Under the pieces are notes generated by a model. That model was given only the letters and a program-made list of their open reading frames with translations, had not been told where the DNA came from and ran no database searches. A stretch of DNA of 64,000 nt from Pedococcus aerophilus (GTDB lineage Bacteria; Actinomycetota; Actinomycetes; Actinomycetales; Dermatophilaceae): assembly GCF_039532215.1 (NCBI RefSeq), contig NZ_BAAARN010000001.1:1223941-1287940 (forward strand), read 5' to 3'. Position 1 is the stretch's first letter. Every line of letters begins with the position of its first letter. Shown here in pieces: positions 58,058 to 64,000 of the stretch. The position numbers and the translations under genes were made by a program.

Positions 58058-61000
58058 AGGACCTTCCCCTCGGGCTGGGCCGGGCAGGACGAACGCACCT
58101 GGCACTGCTTGCACCACTCCCCGACGCTGGCGACGAAGGTCGCTCCCGCCATCCCGTCGGCGGTCTGCGCGACGAGGTCGGCCGCCCAGTCCGGCTCGTC
58201 GTCCTCGGTGAGCGGCTTCTGCGTCTGGAGGGTGGTCTTGACGAGGGCAGCCTTCCCGACCTGGAGCAGGGCAGCACCGACCGACGTGGTGCCGAGCTGT
58301 CCGAACGCACCCCGCTCGACGCCGAGCTGGTAGGCGCCGAGCTGCGGGTGCCGGTCGATCTCGTCGTTCCTGGGCTTGCTGCTGCCGGTCTTGTAGTCGA
58401 TGACGCGCAGCCCGGTCGGCCCCCCGCCGGGGACCGTGACCTCCTCGAGCCGGTCGACCTTGCCGGTGAGCACCGCACGCCCGAGGGTGACCTTCATGTC
58501 CAGCTCGGCACCGAGGCGCACCCAGCCGTGCGACCGGGCCTCGTCGAAGTACCGGGCCAGCCGACGGACCATCTCGTGCGCCTCGACGCGCTTGCGGTCC
58601 GACACCCAGCCCGCGGGCATGCCGAGCCGCGCCCACCGGGCGTCCACCTCCGCGACCATCTCCTCGGCCGTGACGTCACCGAGCTCGGCCGCGATGTCGT
58701 GCACCAGCGTGCCGATGTCGGCGGCTCCGACGGAGGGCCCGTCACCGCCCACCGAGCCCAGCAACCACCGCAGACTGCACTTGCCGAACGACTCGACCTT
58801 GCTCGGGGAGACCCGCACGAGCTGGTCCGCGGTGCGCAGCGGGCGCTCGTCGGAGACCGAGCGCATGACCCACCACTGGCCGGGGTCCGCGCCCGGCACC
58901 CGCTCGTGGGTCAGCCGGGCGAGCGCCGCGACCGCGGTGCGCCGGGTCTGCTCGTCCTCGGAGAGGAGGTGACGACGCAGCTCGCCGACCAGCGTCGGCA
59001 GCGTCATGGTGCGGGCCACATCGGCGAACGGCCGGTCGCCCTCCTCGGTGATCGTGTCGGGGTCGACGACGTCGAGGTAGACCGACGGCTGTTCGTCGTC
59101 ACTGCGGACCGCCGTCATGACGACGCGGTCGGTCGCGCGGGTGAGCGCCACGAGCAGGAGCCGCGTCTCGTCGTAGCGCACCGCGGCCTGGGCCGCCCGG
59201 AAGGTCGACGTGCGTCCGGCCACCACGTCCACGAGCCGCTCCGACCCGAGCAGGGAGCCACGCAGCCGCAGGTCCGGCCACACGCCCTCCTGGACGCCGG
59301 TCACGAAGACCAGGGCCCACTCCCGGCCCGCCGCCGCCTGCGGGGTCGTGATGGTGACGGCTTCACCGACGGGCGAGCGCGCCACGAGGGTGTCACCGGG
59401 GATGTCCTGGCTGCCGATGTGGGCGAGGAACGCCTCGGGGCCTGCCTGGGGCAGGCGGTCGACGAACTTCGCCGCGGCGTCGAACAGGCCCACGACGGCG
59501 TCGAGGTCACGGTCGGCGCGCCCCGCGCCCGGGCCCCCGGAGAGGGCGGCCGCCTGCCACTCGGGCGCCAAGCCGGTCGCGGCCCACATCTCCCACAGGA
59601 CCGACTCGGCACTGACCCCTGCCTCCCAGCGCCAGACGCCGTCCTCCTCGCTCCCCCGGGCGGCCTTGACCCCGGCGGCGATGGTGCGGGCCACCCGTCG
59701 GGCCGGGCCACCCTCGGGTCCCAGCTCGACCAGCGATCCCGGCACGGTCAACGCCTCCGCGAGCAGCTCGTCGCTCGTGCGGCTGCCCCCGGCGCCGAGC
59801 TCGACCCGGCGCAGCGCCCGCCGGAGGCGGCGCAGCCCCACGGCGTCGGCGCCACCGATCGGGGACAGCAGCGCGTCGACGGCGACCTGCGGCTCGATGA
59901 CGGGGGCACTGCCCTGTGCGAGGTCGACCCGGACGATGCCGAGGACCACCTCGAGCAGGGTGAGGAGCGGACGCACCGCCACCTCGTCGCGGACGGGCAG
60001 GTCAGTGGCACTCCCGGCGACGGGAACGCCGGCCGACATGAGGACACGGCGCAGCGTGGCGGTGCGTCCCTGGCCCCGCACGATGACCGCCATCTGCGAC
60101 CACGGCACCCCGTGGCGCAGGTGGGCCTCCCGCAGCTCGGACGCGACGAAGCTGGCCTCCTGGCTCACGGCGCGCAGCAGGCGGACGTCGACCTGGCCAC
60201 CGGACCGACCGGGTGCCGCGCCCCGCTGGCTCCCGCCGCCGAGGGCGCCGATCTTCGGGGCCACCCGCCCGGCGGCAGCCTGCACCGCCGACGGCAACCG
60301 GTGCGCGGTCGGCAGCACGAGGGTCGGCCCGTCGCCGAGGGCGGTCCAGCCGTCGGCGAGGTAGCGCGGGTCGGCACCACGGAAGGTCTGCACGGCGCTG
60401 TCGGGGTCGCCGAGCAGGACGACGTCGATGCCGGGGGCGACGACGGTCCGCAGCAGGCGGGTCGCCGCGGAGGTGAGCTCCTGCGCATCGTCGACGACGA
60501 CCAGCCGCAGGCTCCGGCGCAACCGGTCCAGCGCCTCGGGGTCCTCGGCCAGCAGGTCGGCCGCCGCACCCAGGATCCAGGCAGGGTCGTAAGCACCCGG
60601 CGCCGAGAAGGCCGTCACCTCGTCGTACTCGTCGAGCACCGACGCCGCAGCGACCCACTCGGGGCGCTCGTGCTCCACGCCGAGCCGGACGAGGTCAGGC
60701 GGCTCGAGGTCGAGCTCGACGGCGCGCATCAGCAGGTCACGCAGCTCGGCGCGGAACCCCCGGGTCGTCAGCGCTGCGTGCAGCGCCTCGGGCCAGGCCG
60801 GGGCCGGGGTCCGTCCGGCGAGCAGCCCGCCGTCGTCAGCGGCGTGGCCGGCAAGCAGGTCGCGCAGGATGACGTCCTGCTCGGGGCCGCTGAGCAGACG
60901 CGGGGCCGGGTCGCCGCGCAGGGCCGCCGCCTGCCGCAGGATCCCGAACCCGAAGGCCTGGTGGGTCCGCGCCAACGGCTCGGTCGAGGTCCGCCCGAGC

Positions 61001-61281
61001 CGGGCGGTCACCCGCTCCCGGAGGCTGCCCGCACCCACGCGCGAGGACGTCAGGACGAGGCACTGGTCCGGGGTCACCTCTCCCGCGTGGACCCGCGCCA
61101 CGACCGCCTCGATCGCGGTCGTCGTCTTGCCGGTGCCCGGCCCGCCGAGCACGCGCAGGACACCGCCCCGGTGGGCGACCGCCTGCTGCTGGACCTCGTC
61201 CAGCGCAGGCGCGTCGACGACCAGGCTCGGGGCTCGGCGCAGCGTCAGCACGGGGGCGATTCCATCACCTCGGGCCGACAT
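58054..61281 (-). CDS. adnA: AdnA-like helicase-nuclease subunit with Fe-S site
   Basis: 1075 residues. Motor: Walker A GGPGTGKTTTAI, DExx as LVVVDDAQELTS, later TPQAAAGREW and LLLVALTRATDRV. The C-terminal nuclease has VIDYKTGSSKP. Four Cys that could hold a [4Fe-4S] cluster are split: FGKCSLRWLLG before the nuclease and WCKQCQVRSSC at the very end, as in AdnA and AddB. The partner gene adnB follows with a GTGA-type overlap (58054-58057). The 3'-end of moeZ and the alkyltransferase-like gene lie upstream on the same strand. Confidence 0.93.
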   Translation of the reverse strand: MSARGDGIAPVLTLRRAPSLVVDAPALDEVQQQAVAHRGGVLRVLGGPGTGKTTTAIEAVVARVHAGEVTPDQCLVLTSSRVGAGSLRERVTARLGRTSTEPLARTHQAFGFGILRQAAALRGDPAPRLLSGPEQDVILRDLLAGHAADDGGLLAGRTPAPAWPEALHAALTTRGFRAELRDLLMRAVELDLEPPDLVRLGVEHERPEWVAAASVLDEYDEVTAFSAPGAYDPAWILGAAADLLAEDPEALDRLRRSLRLVVVDDAQELTSAATRLLRTVVAPGIDVVLLGDPDSAVQTFRGADPRYLADGWTALGDGPTLVLPTAHRLPSAVQAAAGRVAPKIGALGGGSQRGAAPGRSGGQVDVRLLRAVSQEASFVASELREAHLRHGVPWSQMAVIVRGQGRTATLRRVLMSAGVPVAGSATDLPVRDEVAVRPLLTLLEVVLGIVRVDLAQGSAPVIEPQVAVDALLSPIGGADAVGLRRLRRALRRVELGAGGSRTSDELLAEALTVPGSLVELGPEGGPARRVARTIAAGVKAARGSEEDGVWRWEAGVSAESVLWEMWAATGLAPEWQAAALSGGPGAGRADRDLDAVVGLFDAAAKFVDRLPQAGPEAFLAHIGSQDIPGDTLVARSPVGEAVTITTPQAAAGREWALVFVTGVQEGVWPDLRLRGSLLGSERLVDVVAGRTSTFRAAQAAVRYDETRLLLVALTRATDRVVMTAVRSDDEQPSVYLDVVDPDTITEEGDRPFADVARTMTLPTLVGELRRHLLSEDEQTRRTAVAALARLTHERVPGADPGQWWVMRSVSDERPLRTADQLVRVSPSKVESFGKCSLRWLLGSVGGDGPSVGAADIGTLVHDIAAELGDVTAEEMVAEVDARWARLGMPAGWVSDRKRVEAHEMVRRLARYFDEARSHGWVRLGAELDMKVTLGRAVLTGKVDRLEEVTVPGGGPTGLRVIDYKTGSSKPRNDEIDRHPQLGAYQLGVERGAFGQLGTTSVGAALLQVGKAALVKTTLQTQKPLTEDDEPDWAADLVAQTADGMAGATFVASVGEWCKQCQVRSSCPAQPEGKVL

Positions 61282-61335
61282 CGGCGCCCGCGCCTCACCG
61301 GTGCCGCCTCGAGCGACCGCACGAACGGCTCGTCC

Positions 61336-61683
61336 TCACGCGGTCGGACGGCGGGCGTCCTTCCACCGGGCCACCGACAGGTCCACCCGACGACCGTCCA
61401 CCTGGCCGCGCACCAAGGGGGTCCCCTCGGCGCGGTAGTGCGCCAGGGCCTCGTCCTCCAACCCCTGCGGGAAGTAGCCGCCGGACCGCAGCACGCGCCA
61501 CCACGGCACGTCCGACCCGTACCTCGCCATCACCGACCCGACCCCGCGCGCACCGCCGCGTCCGAGCACCTCGGCGATGTCGCCATACGTCATCACCATG
61601 CCCTCGGGGATCGTGTCCACGACCTCGAGGACGTCGTCGGCGAACTCGCTCGGCTGGCCGAATCCTGTTGCGTCCGTGACCAA
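61336..61683 (-). CDS. Alkyltransferase-like (ATL) protein, MGMT family without Cys
   Basis: 115 residues from the TTG at 61683, with GGAG (61694-61691) seven bases upstream and overlapping the moeZ stop, so the two are coupled. EGMVMTYGDIAEVLGRGGAR is the helix-turn-helix of the MGMT fold. The alkyl-acceptor motif PCHRV reads P60-W61-W62-R63-V64, so Cys and His are both Trp. ATL proteins bind O6-alkylguanine and recruit nucleotide excision repair rather than transferring the alkyl group. The Trp at the His position is a further change. Position equals Rv3204 near adnA. Confidence 0.88.
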   Translation of the reverse strand: MVTDATGFGQPSEFADDVLEVVDTIPEGMVMTYGDIAEVLGRGGARGVGSVMARYGSDVPWWRVLRSGGYFPQGLEDEALAHYRAEGTPLVRGQVDGRRVDLSVARWKDARRPTA

Positions 61684-61697
61684 CTCGCTTCTCCTCA
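61684..61697 (-). promoter_or_regulatory. Ribosome site of the ATL gene overlapping the moeZ stop
   Basis: The minus strand reads TGAGGAGAAGCGAG before the TTG at 61683: the moeZ TGA (61697-61695) merges with AGGAG, leaving seven bases to the TTG. This supports a TTG start and translational coupling. Confidence 0.6.
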
Positions 61698-62909
61698 GTA
61701 GACCGGCTGGGAGGGGTCGACGTCGCGCACCCAGGCCAGCACCCCGCCGGTGAGGTTGCTGACGTCGTCGCGTCCCGTGGCCGCGAGCAGACCGGCAGCC
61801 TCCGCCGACCGTGCGCCCGACTTGCAGTGCACGACGACCGGTGTGCCGCGTGGCAGCTCCTGCGCCGCCGCGCCGGACCGGAACTCGTCCAGGTGCACGG
61901 CGCGGGCTCCGGGGATCGACACGATCGCGCGCTCCCCCGGCTCGCGCACGTCGACCAGCTCGAAGCTCGCCTCGCCCCGGTCGCGCGCGGCGAGCAGGTC
62001 CGCCAGCTCCGTCGCGGACACCTCGGCGACGGGTGGGGTCGGCTCGTCGCCGTGCGCTCCGTCGATCTCCACGACCGCCCCCGCCGTGCCGCAGAACTCC
62101 TCGTAGTCGACGAGGGCCGTGATCGTCGGCGACTCCCCGCACACGGGGCAGTCGGGGTTGGCGCGGACCGTGAGCGTGTCCCAGGTCTGGCGCATCGCGT
62201 CGTGCACGAGCAGCCGGCCGACGAGGCTCTCGCCCCGGCCGACGACGAGCTTGACGGCTTCTGCGACCTGCACGGATCCGACTGCGGCGCAAAGGACTCC
62301 GAGCACACCGCCGGTCGCACAGGACGGGACCGCGTCCGGCGGCGGCGGCTCGGGGAAGACGCATCGGTAGCACGGGCCGTACCCCGCGAACCACACCGAG
62401 ACCTGGCCGTCGAAGCGGTAGATCGAGCCCCACACGTGCGGCAGCCCGAGCAGGACGCACGCGTCGTTGACGAGGTAGCGGGTGGCGAAGTTGTCGGCCC
62501 CGTCCAGGACGACGTCGTAGTCGGCGAGGATCTCGAGCGCGTTCTCCGAGGTGAGGCGCAGGTCGTGGCGCACCACGGTGACGAGGGGGTTGATCGACGC
62601 GACGGCCTCTGCGGCCGACTCGGTCTTGGGACGCCCGACGTCCGCGACCCCGTGGACGACCTGGCGCTGGAGGTTGGAGGCGTCCACCACGTCGTCGTCG
62701 ACGACCCCGATCGTGCCGACCCCGGCGGCCGCGAGGTAGAGCAGGGCGGGCGAGCCGAGGCCTCCAGCGCCGACGACGAGCACGCGGGCGTTGGACAGGC
62801 GCTGCTGCCCCTCGAGGCCGATGTCGGGGAGCAGGATGTGCCGGGCGTACCGGCCCTTCTGCTCGACCGTGAGCTCGGGACCGGGCGCAACCAGCGGTGG
62901 GATCGCCAT
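61695..62909 (-). CDS. moeZ: Adenylyltransferase/sulfurtransferase MoeZ
   Basis: 404 residues from the ATG at 62909. The E1-like domain starts RYARHILLPDIGLEGQQRLS and has GAGGLGSPALLYLAAAGVG, the ATP motif, followed by ARNLQRQ-like DASNLQRQVVHG and DGADNFATRYLVND. Zinc Cys pairs are CYRCVFPE and CPVCGE. A C-terminal rhodanese has the active Cys in VVVHCKSGARSAEA. The fusion is MoeZ, which activates MoaD, CysO or similar sulfur carriers. No carrier gene is in the window; MoaE is at 37446. The start lacks a clear ribosome site. Confidence 0.93.
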   Translation of the reverse strand: MAIPPLVAPGPELTVEQKGRYARHILLPDIGLEGQQRLSNARVLVVGAGGLGSPALLYLAAAGVGTIGVVDDDVVDASNLQRQVVHGVADVGRPKTESAAEAVASINPLVTVVRHDLRLTSENALEILADYDVVLDGADNFATRYLVNDACVLLGLPHVWGSIYRFDGQVSVWFAGYGPCYRCVFPEPPPPDAVPSCATGGVLGVLCAAVGSVQVAEAVKLVVGRGESLVGRLLVHDAMRQTWDTLTVRANPDCPVCGESPTITALVDYEEFCGTAGAVVEIDGAHGDEPTPPVAEVSATELADLLAARDRGEASFELVDVREPGERAIVSIPGARAVHLDEFRSGAAAQELPRGTPVVVHCKSGARSAEAAGLLAATGRDDVSNLTGGVLAWVRDVDPSQPVY

Positions 62910-62985
62910 GTGACTCACGTTACCCACCCGTACGATGTCCCCGACACCGCCGCCCGGTGGTGACCTCCCGACCTGAGAGGCACGC

Positions 62986-63642
62986 ATGTCGCTTCGCGCC
63001 GACACCGGCACCGACGCCGCCCGCGGACAGCGGATGCCGCGCTCCGCCCGCCGTGCCCAGCTGCTCGAGGCCGCCCAGGCGGCGTTCGTCGAGTCCGGCT
63101 ACCACGCGGCCGCGATGGACGACATCGCCGAGCGAGCAGGGGTCTCCAAACCCGTTCTGTACCAGCACTTCCCCGGCAAGCTCGAGCTCTACCTCGCCCT
63201 GCTCGACAAGCACAGCGAGGCCCTCGAGATGCTCGTGCGCGAGGCGCTCGCCTCCACGCATGACAACAAGGAGCGCGTCTACGCCTCCATCGCCGCCTAC
63301 TTCGACTTCGTCTCCCGTGACGGTGCGGCGTTCCGCCTGATCTTCGAGTCCGACCTCACCAACGAGTCCGCGGTCCGCAACCGCCTCGACGCCGTGGGCC
63401 TGGTCTGCGCGGAGGCGGTGGCCGAGGTCATCGCCGAGGACACCAGCCTCCCCGACGAAGACGCCTCCCTGCTCGGTATGGCGCTCACCGGGCTCGCGCA
63501 GGTCAGTGCCCGCCACTGGCTCGCCCAGGGGTCGGACGTGCCCAAGGACGAGGCCGCGCGCCTCGTCGGAACGCTCGCCTGGCGCGGCCTCGGCTCGTTC
63601 CCCAAGGTGGGCGGGGAAGGTTCCCCCGAGCACGCTGGTTAG
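62986..63642 (+). CDS. TetR-family transcriptional regulator
   Basis: 218 residues from the ATG at 62986 (GAGAGG five bases upstream). The HTH reads MDDIAERAGVSKPVLYQHFP (residues about 46-65), flanked by helices typical of TetR, with ARRAQLLEAAQAAFVESGYH before it. The C-terminal ligand domain is helical (FRLIFESDLTNESAVR). It corresponds to Rv3208, placed beside the DUF3107 gene. Ligand unknown; it is divergent from moeZ across 76 bp, so it may regulate moeZ or itself. Confidence 0.9.
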   Translation: MSLRADTGTDAARGQRMPRSARRAQLLEAAQAAFVESGYHAAAMDDIAERAGVSKPVLYQHFPGKLELYLALLDKHSEALEMLVREALASTHDNKERVYASIAAYFDFVSRDGAAFRLIFESDLTNESAVRNRLDAVGLVCAEAVAEVIAEDTSLPDEDASLLGMALTGLAQVSARHWLAQGSDVPKDEAARLVGTLAWRGLGSFPKVGGEGSPEHAG

Positions 63643-63713
63643 CCTTAACGACAAGTCAGAACCGACAGTCCGCACCGGCAGCTGTGCCGCGTGCTCCGTC
63701 CCACAGAAAGGCC

Positions 63714-63944
63714 ATGACCGTGGAGGTCCGGATCGGCGTGCAGAACGTCTCCCGTGAGGTCGTCATCGAGTCCGCCCAGAGCCCCGACGAGGTCGCCAAG
63801 GCCGTGGCCGCGTCCATCGACAAGGGTGCCGCCCTGTCGCTGACCGACGACAAGGGCCGCGTCACCGTGGTCCCCGCCGGCGCCCTCGGCTACGTGCAGA
63901 TCGGCGAGTCCGAGAAGCGCGGCGTCGGCTTCGGCAACAGCTGA
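63714..63944 (+). CDS. DUF3107 protein (TB9.4-like)
   Basis: 76 residues from the ATG at 63714, with GAAAGG four bases upstream. The protein matches DUF3107: VEVRIGVQNVSREVVIESAQ, SPDEVAKAVAASID and VVPAGALGYVQIGESEKR. It is small, acidic and without Cys. It is the Rv3208A (TB9.4) equivalent, a conserved actinobacterial protein of unknown function. A hairpin follows the stop. Confidence 0.9.
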   Translation: MTVEVRIGVQNVSREVVIESAQSPDEVAKAVAASIDKGAALSLTDDKGRVTVVPAGALGYVQIGESEKRGVGFGNS

Positions 63945-63969
63945 GCCACCAGAGCCTGACCACGAGGTG

Positions 63970-63994
63970 GCCGTCCCCGCCACGCGGGGGCGGC
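63970..63994 (+). terminator. Candidate terminator after DUF3107
   Basis: GCCGTCCCCGC (63970-63980) and GCGGGGGCGGC (63984-63994) pair with one G-T wobble around a CAC loop. It is near the right edge; any T run would lie outside or is absent. Confidence 0.5.
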
Positions 63995-64000
63995 GACCTC

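Noticed and set aside
54704..61281. AddA/AddB or RecBCD.
   Set aside because: Each subunit has its own motor and nuclease, gene order matches mycobacterial adnA-adnB, and there is no RecC-like or RecD gene.
58036..61701. A very long open frame (about 1200 codons) on the plus strand opposite adnA.
   Set aside because: It is the mirror frame of adnA; high G+C makes antisense frames open. The adnA strand has all helicase and nuclease motifs, and the plus frame has none.

Overview
The window is about 72% G+C, uses many GTG/TTG starts and has the gene content of an actinobacterium: WhiB7, mycoredoxin, AdnA/AdnB, DUF3107, UPF0182 and an F420-dependent PPOX protein. Family make-up points to Micrococcales, perhaps Intrasporangiaceae, but that placement is inference. 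No phage, transposase, CRISPR array or rRNA was seen. All of it looks chromosomal.

Layout. (1) 1-3537, minus strand: a flavin oxidoreductase (cut by the left edge), a membrane acyltransferase, a short-chain dehydrogenase lacking its catalytic Lys, and a small secreted protein. Divergent from them is a MerR/B12-domain regulator (3712-4590) with the Wx9EH signature of CarH/LitR photoreceptors and 11-bp repeats in its promoter. (2) 4613-7060: a SNF2-type helicase. (3) 7068-15679: a MurR/RpiR-type regulator divergent from a six-gene, mostly overlapping operon (solute-binding lipoprotein, two permeases, AnmK, a serine hydrolase, a fused two-ATPase subunit). This reads as muropeptide uptake and recycling. 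(4) 15848-20403: PAS-ANTAR regulator, a copper-type envelope cluster (YcnI, CopC, cupredoxin-like lipoprotein, His-rich membrane protein), a lone receiver, and a MerR regulator with a perfect 20-bp palindrome. (5) SulP transporter, RNase J, a large PAS/GAF sensor kinase and a cupin fragment. (6) 27296-32116: a persulfide-response island (CstR-like repressor, DUF302, rhodaneses, CstB-like dioxygenase-rhodanese, TauE/SafE exporter) around a divergent promoter region with four CsoR/CstR-like palindromes. It also holds a 41-residue and a 59-residue protein. (7) tRNA-fMet.

(8) 32415-63944 matches, from memory, the order of the conserved Rv3193c-Rv3208A block of Mycobacterium tuberculosis: UPF0182, YlbL-type PDZ/Lon protease, zincin-like DUF2342 protein, cyclodehydratase-like protein, ABC1 kinase, WhiB7, UvrD2, mycoredoxin, NudC, AdnB, AdnA, alkyltransferase-like protein, MoeZ, TetR and DUF3107. 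Local insertions include MoaE, NUDIX, a YgjP-like metallopeptidase, an enoyl-CoA hydratase, an HhH-GPD protein, an apparently permuted phosphodiesterase, an F420 PPOX protein and a phosphotransferase with an acidic tail.

The least explained elements are the WhiB7 locus (an overlapping 43-codon leader ORF, a 43-residue basic protein downstream, an 84-residue orphan upstream), the small proteins of the sulfur island, the permuted phosphodiesterase, and an octamer, GTATG[C/G]CG, present at least 24 times on both strands and enriched between genes.
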